Notes: generated by a model from the letters alone, not told the origin. Positions 35,189-45,180 are shown, counted from the stretch's first letter. The stretch: DNA of 64,000 nucleotides from Desulfovibrio sp. UIB00 (GCF_022508225.1 NZ_JAETXJ010000002.1:496001-560000); one strand, 5' to 3'. Program-made: numbers and translations.

Positions 35189-36001
35189 TTAATCCTGATA
35201 AATTCTGAACACATCTGGCGTTGTCCACTCTGAACGCCACAGGCTTTGAGCCGTTGCGTCTTCATCAAGACTGCGGCGTATGGGCACATATTGCACAAGG
35301 CCTACAAGCGGCTCTGCAAAGGCATGGTCATAACCTTCGCGCACGCCAGACCGCTTTTCAAAAGGCGTGGTGGCGGCGTAGCCAAGGCATGTGGCGGAAA
35401 GCCAGCCAAGGCCGTCATTCTCGGCAGGCTTGTGCCCCAGCGCGGCCACAAACTGTTCCGCACGGTTGCCTGCCCCATCTCTTTCAAGCAAATCACGGCG
35501 GTCTTTCACCACGTAGCCGGTACGAATGTATTCCAGGGCTTCGTGGACAGTGCGGTACAGGCAGGGCTTTGCCATGCTGGTGATAGTGCCGCCAGCAAGG
35601 CGACCCCCAACAACCAGGGAATTAATGCCTTCTGTGGCGCCAAGGTCACGAATGCCGACAACCAGGGATACTTCCATATGCGCACGGGCCACGGGCTGGA
35701 GCGACAGAGCCTGCTTGTTTTTGGAGGAATAATCCGTGCCGTTTCTGGATGAACCAAAAGTATAGGCAGCTCCACGGCGCAGTTGCGGATTGAACACGCC
35801 GTAAAATGAATCTCCCAATGGCGTATGGCTGTGGAGCACAAAGGCCATTGAAAGCACATCGTCCGCCATGTCCATTTTGCGTCCAAGAGCGTGCGCCATA
35901 AACCATGCCGCCAGCACGGGCGGGCCGCCCATGAGAAAGGCGGCATTATACATGTTGGCCCCCTGAACGCGCATATGGGGCAGAACAAGATAGGATGTCA
36001 T
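35189..36001 (-). CDS. csy2: Type I-F Cas5f (Csy2)
   Basis: A 270-residue subunit that caps the 5' handle of the crRNA together with Csy1. It contains LVLPHMRVQGANMYNAAFLMGGPPVLAAWFMAHALGR, the N-terminal region conserved in Csy2 proteins. Its ATG overlaps the csy1 stop by 4 nt. Family length is about 300, so this one is slightly short. Confidence 0.9.
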   Translation of the reverse strand: MTSYLVLPHMRVQGANMYNAAFLMGGPPVLAAWFMAHALGRKMDMADDVLSMAFVLHSHTPLGDSFYGVFNPQLRRGAAYTFGSSRNGTDYSSKNKQALSLQPVARAHMEVSLVVGIRDLGATEGINSLVVGGRLAGGTITSMAKPCLYRTVHEALEYIRTGYVVKDRRDLLERDGAGNRAEQFVAALGHKPAENDGLGWLSATCLGYAATTPFEKRSGVREGYDHAFAEPLVGLVQYVPIRRSLDEDATAQSLWRSEWTTPDVFRIYQD

Positions 36002-37146
36002 CGGAATGCCTCCTCCATCATGGCCTCAAGGCTGGCGCGAGCGGACGAATCCAGTTTTAGCAAGCTGCGCCCGCTGCTTTTGTGCGGCGCGAGCATTCTG
36101 GTAACCACCAGCCGGGCCATGCTGCGGGGCCAGTTATCGCAACGCTCGCGCAATGGGGGATCAAGCAGCCCCCGTATTTCTGCTGGCCGCACCAGCGGCG
36201 AGACCAGAGCATGCCGGGGGGGATCAAGCTCATGCAGCAGATCTTCCTCTGGCAACATATGGGCGTGCCGGGTTAGCAGATCGCGGGCTTCAGCCGACAT
36301 ATCCAGCACGGCTTGGGCAATGGCGGTGATGAGCGCTTCTTCCTGCTCCCTTTCCTTGAGCGTGATTGTGGCGCCATCAATATGCGGATTCAGCACCGCC
36401 TCACGAAACTGCGCATACTGTTGCACAGCCTGCCTGAAAGGTTCCGGCGTATGCACGTTGAGCGGCAAGCCTCTATGATACAAGGAAAAGGCATCACGCG
36501 TAGAGGTAGAAGCCCCTGGCGCAGCCACCATGAGGGGCCGCTGCATGGAACGCACGAGACTGCCAATGTTTTGGGGATTGGAGCCGCCGATGCCGAAACG
36601 GGCCTGACGCAACTTGCGCCGTGGGCCTTCCGGTTCAGCCTTTGCGGCTTCGTTATGCTGCGGCACAAGGCCGTGTTCTTTGCTAAAAAACAGCGGGCAA
36701 ACGCTGCTTGCCGTTATGGGGGTCATGCTCACATAGCCGCCCGGCGCATCTTTTTTGGGAACAAGCACCTGCCGCAGGCGGTGATCCACATACTCCGTGC
36801 CGGTACTGTAGCCGGAAGCATTTGCAGCGTTAACGCCAGCAACAATGGCCTTTCTTTCCTCTACGGTCGCTTCCGAGGCATCTGGCGAGTCTGCAAGAAC
36901 CAGATTGATCTGTTTGACGATTCCGGCTTTGCTCGCGCCGCCTTCCGCATAATCCAGCGGAAAGGAAAGGCCGCTCCCCAAGAGCGTCCGCAGCGAAATA
37001 TAGGGCAGATCCACGGCGGCATCCGCCCCAAGCCTGATTCCCACAAGACTTGCGTTGGAGTTGACGGTTTTAGAGTTAAAATGGACAAGGCACTCTGTTT
37101 CGTCCTGGTATGTTTTGGGAGGGTATGACTTCCATTTATCGTCCAT
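35998..37146 (-). CDS. csy1: Type I-F large subunit Cas8f (Csy1)
   Basis: A 382-residue subunit that recognises the PAM and recruits Cas3. The ATG at 37146 has AAGGAG upstream; a GTG at 37161 is possible. Recognisable text includes GIGGSNPQNIGSLV, a strongly conserved Csy1 motif, and a helical C-terminal bundle. Length is a little under the 430 typical of Csy1. It follows cas3 by 33 nt. Confidence 0.9.
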   Translation of the reverse strand: MDDKWKSYPPKTYQDETECLVHFNSKTVNSNASLVGIRLGADAAVDLPYISLRTLLGSGLSFPLDYAEGGASKAGIVKQINLVLADSPDASEATVEERKAIVAGVNAANASGYSTGTEYVDHRLRQVLVPKKDAPGGYVSMTPITASSVCPLFFSKEHGLVPQHNEAAKAEPEGPRRKLRQARFGIGGSNPQNIGSLVRSMQRPLMVAAPGASTSTRDAFSLYHRGLPLNVHTPEPFRQAVQQYAQFREAVLNPHIDGATITLKEREQEEALITAIAQAVLDMSAEARDLLTRHAHMLPEEDLLHELDPPRHALVSPLVRPAEIRGLLDPPLRERCDNWPRSMARLVVTRMLAPHKSSGRSLLKLDSSARASLEAMMEEAFR

Positions 37147-37179
37147 GACGCTCCTTTTCACCCGCGTTTGCGGTTGGTT

Positions 37180-40100
37180 TCAATTCTCTCTCCGTATGCC
37201 AAAGCCAAGATTGTATATGAACGCTGTGTTTTCGTAAGCGGTCAGCTCTGCTTGCAGGCCTTCCGCTGGTGATATCCCCGCCTCATGGCAGAGGCTTTCC
37301 ATTGCTGGCGGATCGAGAGCCAGCCATGCATTGGGAGGGGCTTTTTCTGTGCTCATTTCATGCTCGTTGCGCACCCAGCTTGCACTGTGGGCATCCATTT
37401 TCCATTCAAGATAGGTCCAGTTGTCGTCCTCCAACTGCATCCGCCAAAGCTGTTTATGGCCGTTCCTGTCACGCAGGGGCGTTTGCTCGTAAGGCGTGGA
37501 CGCCATGCGGAATGCATCAACAGGCGTCTGGTTAAACAGCCCCTCGTTGCCGTCTCTGTCCACGCCAAAGTACGGCGTCACTCTCTCGGCTATGGCCTTG
37601 TCATCGGCGCTGGAAAAATGGCTCCCGCCGCCAAGCCGCAGCCGGGCATCAATGCCGAGTTCTTCCCCTTGCCAGGGCAGAAGTCGGGCAAGATCATGCT
37701 TTGCATACGCAGCGGCGGCCCCCTTTTTTTCGTAGCCGGGGTTCACAAAGGCCTGAAGATCTGGCTTGCCTTTCTCGCAGTTTTTGCAATGCTTCAAGTT
37801 ATACTGGAGTATGGCGACATTATGCGCAATGCTGCTGCCATAGGGAACGATGCGGTGCCTGTTAACGCGCCCTGCAACCTGAACAATGGATTGCGCACTG
37901 GAAGGCTCAATGACGGCCCAATCAAAATCATGATCCCGGCCAACTTCTTCCACTGGCGTGGCCACAACAATGAAGAGCACATCCTGCGAATCGGTAACAC
38001 GAGCCACAAGAGTGAGGATTTCTTTATCTGAAAGAATATGGGAATTACCCTGTTTGCGAGTCAGCAAATAATCAAGCCGACGTTCTTTGTGGAACCGGCT
38101 GATGCGCCAATCACCAGCATGATAGCAGGCCACATAGGCGTAGGGCAGGCTGTCGGCCAGACTACGCGCGGTGGTGATAGCGCCATTGATATGCGCCATG
38201 CGCACAAGGCCGAAGGAAATTTTCTTGCCCGGCGAGAACCCCCAAGCGTTTTCGTGATGCAGGCGCAGGGCCGCTTTGAGCACACCATTTTGAAAGCCCT
38301 GAATGGTGGGTTCTACAGGTTGCAAAAAAGCCCGCCGCAGACAGGGGGATTGCTGCAAGCGGGCCATCATGTCCTGCATCCGGCAGGCGTACTCCCGGGC
38401 AAAGGCTGTACTGCCAGGGGCAGAAGCAAGCACCTTGGGGGGCAGACTGTCATCAATAAAGGCAATGCCGAACTGGGGAGCACCGCCTGATTGTTGCGTC
38501 AGATGCTGCCGAAGCTGTTGGCCCGAGACCCAAGCCGCGTGAACGGCCTCTGCCGTAGATTGGGACAGCGTGGCCGAAGAACAAACAATGTTGCGCCCAA
38601 AAAACGCACCAAGCTGCACCAGCCGCAAGACCGCCACAAGAGCTTCGGGGTCGTAGCTGTCGATTTCGTCCAGCACCAGATCTGCCGTCATGAGCCGCAA
38701 CAGCGCCTTGACGTGGTGGCCCTGACGCTGTGGGCAGCCCGCAGCATCCAGAAAATCAATGGTCGATACCAGCAATGGTGCGCCAACAACGGTTTTTTCC
38801 CGGTCTGTGCGCCAGAAAGGTTCCATCCAAACGGGCAAGGGGCCGGAATCCCCGCTGCAGATGATTTCCGGCTCGTCGGCATCCAAGTCATCCGCTGATG
38901 TGGCCTGACGATGCCAGTCAAAAAGCCTTTGCGTGACGCCATCGCCGATAACCGTCGCCATATCAGCAGGCAAAATGCCGAGATCATCTTGCAGGGAACG
39001 CCCAGTCTGCAAGGTTAGGCTGCGCAGGTTGAGCGCGATGGAACAGCGCGGTGCATCTTGCCGCGACAGAATGCAGGCCGCGCGCAGATTCATCCGCGTT
39101 TTGCCGCTGCCTGTTCCCGCCATGTTGAACACAAGGCACGGGGTCTCTGGGTTTTCTTGTCGCCAGCGGTTCAAGGCATCGGCAGCGCAATTTTGCCAGT
39201 GGAAACGTGAAGTTTCGTCCGCAGGATCAAGAATTGACGCCACAGACGATTCTTGTAACCCCTCAAGAAGACTGCCCTTGCCCTGTGCAAGTTGCCCCAT
39301 GCGCCATGCGGCACTGGCCGCCACATGGGCGACTGTATGCAGATGCCAGGGCAAAGGCTGATTGAGTTGGCGCGTATCCCCGATAACGCGGGTATTGGCT
39401 GCGCTTGCCCCCTCATTGAGGCATGCAGGGTATTCTACTGCGGAAACGGTATGATCGGCAAAAATCAGTGAGGCGCGGGCCAGGGTGAGGCATGCCCACC
39501 AAAACGATGAGTATTGCTCACCCTGATATGCGCCAGCAAGTTTTTCCAGCTTAGATTCAAGCCTCTGATAATTTTTCCAAACGTCTTCGGGCAAAGTTTC
39601 GTAGGGCTGGCAGTATTCTTGCGCGATAGCGTCTGACCGAACATGGGAATCGCGAACTGACGGCACGCCCCCACCGCCTTTGTCACCAGCAAATAGCCGA
39701 TGGTGGCTGGCGACAAGAAATTCAATGGCCTCTAAAGCTGTGGCCGGAGCAAAGCAGCGTTTGTAGCTGGGCGGGCGGTCTATGACCCGCTTAAGCGCCT
39801 CGGGATTTTGCAAGACTTGCCATGCCTCATGCCAACTTTTGCCCTGACGCAGCTCCCGCAGCAAGCAGACGGATACCCACTCATGGCGTACCTCATCGCG
39901 CAAGGTTTGTGGCGTGCGCAGCTTTTGCTGGAAATATTTTGAATACTTACCCAGATCATGAACTTGGGCAGCAGCTTGCGCCAACAGGCAAACACAGCGA
40001 AGCCAGACAGGGGTTACCGTATTTTGCGGACCGGACCGCGATTTGCACACAGGGACATCTCCGTTGTCAGAAAATTTTCCGCGTGCGCCCGCCACCGACA

Positions 40101-40218
40101 ACAAAGGCATGCGGCGGCGACCGTCATTATGGTAACAAGCCACAGCCGTATTGCGGGTAGCTGTTTTGCGCAGAGCTGCCTGCAACTCTGCCAGACCTTC
40201 AAATGAAGCCGTTCGCAT
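37180..40218 (-). CDS. cas3f: Type I-F Cas3 nuclease-helicase with truncated Cas2 domain
   Basis: A 1012-residue effector that unwinds and degrades DNA recruited by Csy1-4. In I-F systems it is fused to an N-terminal Cas2 domain. Here the Cas2 part begins only at the region LAELQAALRKTATRNTAVACY, so about the first 30 residues, including the first strand, are lacking. Stops lie in frame directly upstream (TAG, TGA) and no frame shift restores the missing part. The rest is complete: HD nuclease VHDLGK (about 90), Walker A AGTGSGKTR (370), DEID box (500) and the C-terminal helicase lobe. No ribosome-binding site precedes the ATG. Interference may be intact. Confidence 0.88.
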   Translation of the reverse strand: MRTASFEGLAELQAALRKTATRNTAVACYHNDGRRRMPLLSVAGARGKFSDNGDVPVCKSRSGPQNTVTPVWLRCVCLLAQAAAQVHDLGKYSKYFQQKLRTPQTLRDEVRHEWVSVCLLRELRQGKSWHEAWQVLQNPEALKRVIDRPPSYKRCFAPATALEAIEFLVASHHRLFAGDKGGGGVPSVRDSHVRSDAIAQEYCQPYETLPEDVWKNYQRLESKLEKLAGAYQGEQYSSFWWACLTLARASLIFADHTVSAVEYPACLNEGASAANTRVIGDTRQLNQPLPWHLHTVAHVAASAAWRMGQLAQGKGSLLEGLQESSVASILDPADETSRFHWQNCAADALNRWRQENPETPCLVFNMAGTGSGKTRMNLRAACILSRQDAPRCSIALNLRSLTLQTGRSLQDDLGILPADMATVIGDGVTQRLFDWHRQATSADDLDADEPEIICSGDSGPLPVWMEPFWRTDREKTVVGAPLLVSTIDFLDAAGCPQRQGHHVKALLRLMTADLVLDEIDSYDPEALVAVLRLVQLGAFFGRNIVCSSATLSQSTAEAVHAAWVSGQQLRQHLTQQSGGAPQFGIAFIDDSLPPKVLASAPGSTAFAREYACRMQDMMARLQQSPCLRRAFLQPVEPTIQGFQNGVLKAALRLHHENAWGFSPGKKISFGLVRMAHINGAITTARSLADSLPYAYVACYHAGDWRISRFHKERRLDYLLTRKQGNSHILSDKEILTLVARVTDSQDVLFIVVATPVEEVGRDHDFDWAVIEPSSAQSIVQVAGRVNRHRIVPYGSSIAHNVAILQYNLKHCKNCEKGKPDLQAFVNPGYEKKGAAAAYAKHDLARLLPWQGEELGIDARLRLGGGSHFSSADDKAIAERVTPYFGVDRDGNEGLFNQTPVDAFRMASTPYEQTPLRDRNGHKQLWRMQLEDDNWTYLEWKMDAHSASWVRNEHEMSTEKAPPNAWLALDPPAMESLCHEAGISPAEGLQAELTAYENTAFIYNLGFGIRREN

Positions 40219-40331
40219 TGGTCACTAAAAGTTCTCATTTCGCGGCGGCCCCTGTCCGGCGCGGAGGATTTTCAGTAAAACGGGGTCAGTCAGTACGGTG
40301 TTGCTTTGTGCTGCACATTAATTAACAGCTG

Positions 40332-40676
40332 TCACCGCAACATCTTTTGCGCAAACTGTCCCGCCACATCGCGTCGAGAATCGAAGACCCAATGGACATG
40401 CACCATGGTATCAAGCGCCTCGTAGATTATGCGCCATGGATGGACATGTATTTCACGGTAGCGGGTGATGCCCACTATTTCTAGCTCAGGCGGAACGTTG
40501 CCACGCAGAGGTAGGCTTTCCAGAGAGAGGATGCCCTGCTCAAGCTTGCCCAGAATTGTATCAGCTTGCTCCTGCCCCACATTGGCTGCTGTATAGGTGT
40601 ATATCTCCAGCAAGTCTTGTTCGGCTTCTGGAGAGAGCAAGACCTCCAGAAGTGGCGTCCCAGTGGGAAGGGTCAT
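40332..40676 (-). CDS. RelE/ParE-family toxin
   Basis: A 114-residue protein. It has SPEAEQDLLEIYTYTAANVGQEQADTIL near the N-terminus and RYREIHVHPWRIIYEALDTMVHVHWVFDSRRD toward the C-terminus, the pattern of ParE/RelE toxins. ParE members poison gyrase and RelE members cut mRNA; which applies is not clear. Its start overlaps the antitoxin stop by 4 nt. It occupies the place where cas1 would normally precede cas3. Confidence 0.85.
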   Translation of the reverse strand: MTLPTGTPLLEVLLSPEAEQDLLEIYTYTAANVGQEQADTILGKLEQGILSLESLPLRGNVPPELEIVGITRYREIHVHPWRIIYEALDTMVHVHWVFDSRRDVAGQFAQKMLR

Positions 40677-40948
40677 CGTTTATCCTTTGCGCGCAGGCCT
40701 GCGAAAACTTCCCGAGCGGGGCGTCCCTTGCCCGCCTCAAAGCTCTTGCCGGAAAGGCTGAGAGCCTTGAGCATGGCAAGCGTTTCCTGCATGCGCTCAT
40801 ATTCATGGATGCCCATGAGCACGGCCTTGGCCTCGCCATTCTGGGTGATCACAACGGGCGGCGCAGCTTCTTCACTGAAAGTGCGAATGATTTCTGCTGC
40901 CTGCGCCTTGACCTCGCTAATTGGTCGTACTGCGGTGCTGAGTTGCAT
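40673..40948 (-). CDS. Phd/YefM-family antitoxin
   Basis: A 91-residue protein. The N-terminal DNA-binding domain (STAVRPISEVKAQAAEIIRTF, then PPVVITQNGEAKAVLMGIHEYERM) matches Phd/YefM antitoxins that repress their own operon. The C-terminal tail should bind the toxin encoded next. AGGAG precedes the ATG. The pair may stabilise the island. Confidence 0.85.
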   Translation of the reverse strand: MQLSTAVRPISEVKAQAAEIIRTFSEEAAPPVVITQNGEAKAVLMGIHEYERMQETLAMLKALSLSGKSFEAGKGRPAREVFAGLRAKDKR

Positions 40949-41087
40949 ATTTATGCTCCTTTGACTAAATAAATACTGAATTTGGTTCTATCGGTCAAGC
41001 TGGCTTTGCGCCATCGTGCCCTGGATTGTGCTTGCCAATCGGTGAAGACTTGTCCTTATTCATCAGAAAATAGCCTGCCATAATGAA

Positions 41088-41113
41088 GAGGGCCGGGGAA
41101 ATCCCCGGCCCTC
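41088..41113 (-). terminator. Terminator-like stem after the autotransporter
   Basis: Two perfect 12-bp arms (GAGGGCCGGGGA and complement) with a 2-nt centre. It lies 35 nt beyond the - strand stop of the autotransporter gene. T-tracts are poor on either side. Confidence 0.6.
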
Positions 41114-41147
41114 TCCTCAGTCCCTCAATTATCCAACTAAGCCATAC

Positions 41148-44100
41148 CTAAAACTCATACCGCAGCGAGCCAAACACGCCATGCCCTGTGTGGTGTTCCG
41201 AGGCCTGCAGATTATAGCTCAGCCCAAGGGTAAAGTCGCCCTTGCCAAGCTCAAAGCCCAAGCCGCCGTCAAAGGTGGCGTAGTCCACCACCTGCATTTT
41301 CATTTCGGCCTGGCTGTCCACACCGGGAATGCGTGCCTTGCTCTTGGCCTTTACGTCTCCCGCCGCCGGAATAACTCCCAGATCAAGCTGCGGCTTGATC
41401 TGCCAACCGCTCTCGGTTTCAAAGGCTTTGGCAAAGCTCACGCCCACGGGGAATGTCCAAATGGACTGCGTGCTTTCGTCCACCTCAAAGACGGTGCCGC
41501 CGCTTTTCACGTCATAGCCATCGGTCACAAGCCCGAGGTAGCGCACCCCCACATGCGGAATAATATCCAGCGCACCGGCGTTGAACTTGTATTCCGCCTT
41601 GAGGCCCGTATTCCAGGCATGGCTGGTGACGTCGGCCTTGAGGTCGCCCATTTGCATGGAGGCGGGCATATCCTGCTCCACCTTGCTGTAGTTGCCGGTA
41701 TAGCCCACATCGGCAGAGAGACCGAAGTTGTTATACACCCAGCCGCCATAAAGGCTCACGCCCCAGAAGTTGAAGCGGTTGTCCGTGCTGTTGAAATCGC
41801 CGTTGGATTTGGCGTACCCGGCACCAACGTTGAACGCCGCACCAAAGCGGAACATGTCGTTGATGGTGTAATCCGCGCCCAAGGCAATGCCGCCTAGGTT
41901 GCTGTTGTAGCCGGTTTTGAAGTTCTCCGCTTTCATGCCCCAGACGTTGTTGGACTGGTAGAGCGGCATAATCCATACCCCAAGACCGTTTTTAAGGCCG
42001 TCCCCGGCACTGAGGCCGGAATCGAGGCTAAGGCTGCCGTCCGTATCTTGGCGCACAGCCACGGCCTGGCTCATGTCCGTACGCGGCAACGCCATAGATG
42101 TGCGGTTGAGCACCGCACCGGATGCAGCCGTCGCAGCGCTCAGGGTGCTGCCCTGCACGGCACCTACGGCAGCCATCTGGGCCGCACCTTCAACAGTTGC
42201 GGCGGCTTTGTTGCGGTCTGTCGTGCCGATGTAATTGTCGCTCATGGCACGGGATACGAAGCGCACGCCCGCGTTGGGCGAATTCGGGTTTACTCCGGTC
42301 TGAACCACCATGCGATCTACCAGTGCCCCCATGCTATTCGACAACATGGGGAAGGACGAAGACGCCGCATTGGCCTTAAGGCTCACGCTGTATGCGCCAT
42401 TGGCTGTATCAAACGTGCCGCCCGTGGCGGAAAGCAGAGCGGTGCTTGTGGTCAGGTTGCTGCCTGTCCAGCTGGCAGCATCCTTTGTGGAAGCGCCAAA
42501 GCCGCCGGTGACGTTCAGCGTTTCTCCGTCCTGACCACCCACGATGTGCAGTTTTGCTCCGGAATCCACAGTTAGGGTACTGGTGCCCCCGGCTTCACCT
42601 GAAAGGGCCACGCCGCTGCCAATGTCCGTAGCGTCCACCACAAGCAAAGATTTATTGGCAAAATGTGCGGTGTTGGCCGTGGCGGCCGCGCCGCCCGTGA
42701 CCCATGTTCCATCCACATTGATGCCGCCAGTGGCGCTCAGCGTCTGCGGAGTGCGAAGGGCGAGCGCCGCCGTTATGTCCTGCCCCCACAGGCCCTTTCC
42801 ATCGCTCTGGTAACGCAGCACTTCTGTGCGCAGCCATTCAGCATCAGTGCTGCCCAGCGAAACCATGCTGTTCTGGCCCACAGTCATGAGGGCATCCACG
42901 GTATTGGCGGTGAAGGTCAAACCACCCATGGAAGCGTTTGAAGTGTCACCAGCGGCAGCGAAAGGCGGGTCAAAGTTGAGCTGACCACCGTTCATGCTGA
43001 CGCCAGTGGCAACAAGGGTGCCGCTGCCGGAGCTGCTGCCCACGGCAACCGTAGTGGTTGCGTTGCCAGTGAGGCCCCCGGCAACGGTGTGTGCCCCGTT
43101 GATCACATTGATAGTATTGGTGCCTGTGGAGGCATCAATACCGCCCTGTAGTGTGCCGCCGGTTGAGCCGCCCGCAGGATTGCCCAACGTCAGTATACCG
43201 CCGTTGAGCGTGACGCCGCTGTCTGCCAGAACATTGCCGGAAGCCTGTCCCGTAAGGGTCAAAGCTGCGTTGCCGCTGACAGTGGTTGCGCCAGTGATGC
43301 CGCCAACTGTTGCGGCACCGGTAGAAAGGCCCCCGCTGCCACTTATGACCGCAGTGGGCGTGGCAAGACGGGCGTCGCCCACGTCCTGCAGTGAAGCACC
43401 GGAAGTGTCCACCGTGATGCCTTGGATTGTGCCCGTGCTGCCAGCCGCCAAGAGCTTGTCTGACAGGGTTTTGAATTCAGCCAGCGTCATGCTTGAACCG
43501 GCATAGCCATTCAGCAGCAGGGTTCCGCCATTGGCAACATTGATGGCGTGCTGGGTGGCAGAGTCTTTGAAGTCATCGCCAGTGGCGTTGACCAGTTCAT
43601 CATACTTTACCTGCAAGGAGCCCGTACCCGTTACTGCCACGCCCGTGGAACCGGCAGCGTAGGCGGCATTGGCCACACTGCCATTGACCACAAGTTTGCC
43701 GGAATTGGTGGTGCCGCCCACAGTCAGCAGGCCGCCGGTCTGATCAAGGTTGTTCACGGTCAGCACCGCGTTGCCGCTGATCTTGGCCTGCCCGCCGGTC
43801 TGGGTCAGATCGCCAGTCTGCCAGTTGCCATGCCCAACCTGAAGCGAACCGCCGCTTACAGCCAGAGATGTGGTGGAATTCTGGTTGCCGCCGGGGCCGG
43901 AATCCGCCCCCAGAAAAACGTTGTTGCCCGCACCAACGCTGAGACTTGTTCCCTGAAGGAACGCCGTACCATCGGTGGTGCCAAGCAGTGTGAGAGTGGC
44001 GCTGTCGCCGCCTGCAACATTAAAGGCAAATGTGCCGTTGCGTATGTCCAGCGAGTTCAGCGTGAGCATACCTTTTTTCAGTGTTGCCGTTCCGCTGGGG

Positions 44101-44492
44101 GCCAGCCCCATGTGTTGGGCGCTAACAGTGCCACCGTCCAGGGTGAGGCTGCTACCAAGCAGATCCGTGCCCGGCTCTGGGCTGAAAGAGCCGAAGTGCA
44201 GATTCTTCGCAGAAGTCAGCGTGCCGCCGGTGTTAACGGTTACGTCTGAACCGCTCACCTTGGCGTTGCGCGCAATGGTCAGCGTGCCGCCATTGTTCAC
44301 ATCAATTGTGGTGTAGGTTTCTGCCGCACCGTCCGCTACCTGGTGCGTGTCGCTGATGGCGATGGGGCTGGCTCCCCAGGCTGCCTCAATGCCGCCAACC
44401 AGCAGCAAGCCTGCCAGCAGCACAATCTGGGTTGCTTTTGGGATTGTCCCTATTCTCTCCTGCCGTCTGAGCTTTTTCTTGTTCCTTGTCAT
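41148..44492 (-). CDS. Autotransporter (type Va secreted surface protein)
   Basis: A 1114-residue protein starting at ATG 44492 behind AAGGAAGG. The extended signal peptide (residues 1-41) ends near AAWGA. The passenger, up to about residue 830, is a repetitive glycine/threonine/asparagine-rich beta helix with recurring NGGTLT, TGGTL and GNAALT phrases. The last 280 residues are the outer-membrane beta barrel, ending GVFGSLRYEF with the required C-terminal phenylalanine. Only two cysteines or fewer are visible, as usual. It should display or secrete an adhesin-like passenger. It is cargo on the island and stands as a single gene. Confidence 0.88.
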   Translation of the reverse strand: MTRNKKKLRRQERIGTIPKATQIVLLAGLLLVGGIEAAWGASPIAISDTHQVADGAAETYTTIDVNNGGTLTIARNAKVSGSDVTVNTGGTLTSAKNLHFGSFSPEPGTDLLGSSLTLDGGTVSAQHMGLAPSGTATLKKGMLTLNSLDIRNGTFAFNVAGGDSATLTLLGTTDGTAFLQGTSLSVGAGNNVFLGADSGPGGNQNSTTSLAVSGGSLQVGHGNWQTGDLTQTGGQAKISGNAVLTVNNLDQTGGLLTVGGTTNSGKLVVNGSVANAAYAAGSTGVAVTGTGSLQVKYDELVNATGDDFKDSATQHAINVANGGTLLLNGYAGSSMTLAEFKTLSDKLLAAGSTGTIQGITVDTSGASLQDVGDARLATPTAVISGSGGLSTGAATVGGITGATTVSGNAALTLTGQASGNVLADSGVTLNGGILTLGNPAGGSTGGTLQGGIDASTGTNTINVINGAHTVAGGLTGNATTTVAVGSSSGSGTLVATGVSMNGGQLNFDPPFAAAGDTSNASMGGLTFTANTVDALMTVGQNSMVSLGSTDAEWLRTEVLRYQSDGKGLWGQDITAALALRTPQTLSATGGINVDGTWVTGGAAATANTAHFANKSLLVVDATDIGSGVALSGEAGGTSTLTVDSGAKLHIVGGQDGETLNVTGGFGASTKDAASWTGSNLTTSTALLSATGGTFDTANGAYSVSLKANAASSSFPMLSNSMGALVDRMVVQTGVNPNSPNAGVRFVSRAMSDNYIGTTDRNKAAATVEGAAQMAAVGAVQGSTLSAATAASGAVLNRTSMALPRTDMSQAVAVRQDTDGSLSLDSGLSAGDGLKNGLGVWIMPLYQSNNVWGMKAENFKTGYNSNLGGIALGADYTINDMFRFGAAFNVGAGYAKSNGDFNSTDNRFNFWGVSLYGGWVYNNFGLSADVGYTGNYSKVEQDMPASMQMGDLKADVTSHAWNTGLKAEYKFNAGALDIIPHVGVRYLGLVTDGYDVKSGGTVFEVDESTQSIWTFPVGVSFAKAFETESGWQIKPQLDLGVIPAAGDVKAKSKARIPGVDSQAEMKMQVVDYATFDGGLGFELGKGDFTLGLSYNLQASEHHTGHGVFGSLRYEF

Positions 44493-44763
44493 CAATGCCT
44501 TCCTTAAAAAAAAATTTGCACATTACGAACGCCCGTCTTCTGCCAAAGAAGTCTCTGCTTTGAAGGCATCGAAATGCGTTTCTTAGGCATCCCCCCTTTG
44601 CATTCCAGAAGCTGGAAACTTGCTCATTTTTTGTGACGGTCTGGAAGCTTAAGCGGATGTCACTGCATGCTAGTTGTGTATGCTTATTGCGTCAATAAAT
44701 ATGTGTTTAACGCTGTTCTCGCCACGTTTTGCGCCTGTACTCTAAAACTAGGAGGGTGCCATA

Positions 44764-45120
44764 GTGACGATTGAAAAAGATCCGCCTCTGTCGGCAGCTG
44801 TTGGGGCAATTATTTCGGAACGAAGAAAGCGGCTGGGATTAACCCAAGCTCAATTGGCAGAACATCTCGATATCACGCAAGATTCTTTGTCGAGAATGGA
44901 AAAGGGAATAATTGCTCCGAAATTTTCAAGGTTACAGCTTATTGCAGATACGTTAGGCTGCTCAGTAGCTGATTTATTTAGACAACAAGATGAGCCGAGC
45001 GAGCAGCTTGCAAAAAGTATTGCAGAAAAAATTAGCTGCTTGCCCCTAGAGTTACAGAGTCTTGTTATTGAGCAGGTGGAATCGACTGTGAATACTCTGA
45101 AAAAAATATCAGAAAAATAA
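44764..45120 (+). CDS. XRE-family helix-turn-helix regulator
   Basis: A 118-residue protein with GTG start at 44764 and AGGAGG upstream. The Cro/CI-type HTH is at residues 15-70 (RRKRLGLTQAQLAEHLDITQDSLSRMEKGIIAPKFSRLQLIADTLGCSVADLF). The C-terminal helix may dimerise. It stands alone and converges with the AAA+ gene of the next block, so it may be a regulator of this part of the island. Confidence 0.82.
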   Translation: MTIEKDPPLSAAVGAIISERRKRLGLTQAQLAEHLDITQDSLSRMEKGIIAPKFSRLQLIADTLGCSVADLFRQQDEPSEQLAKSIAEKISCLPLELQSLVIEQVESTVNTLKKISEK

Positions 45121-45126
45121 GCAATA

Positions 45127-45164
45127 AAAAAAGCTCTCATACCATTTGGCATGAGAGCTTTTTT
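45127..45164. terminator. Bidirectional terminator
   Basis: A perfect inverted repeat of AAAAAAGCTCTCAT with a 10-nt loop, with A-tract on one side and T-tract on the other. It ends both the XRE gene (+) and the convergent AAA+ operon (-). Confidence 0.85.
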
Positions 45165-45180
45165 AGACTGTAAACTATGC

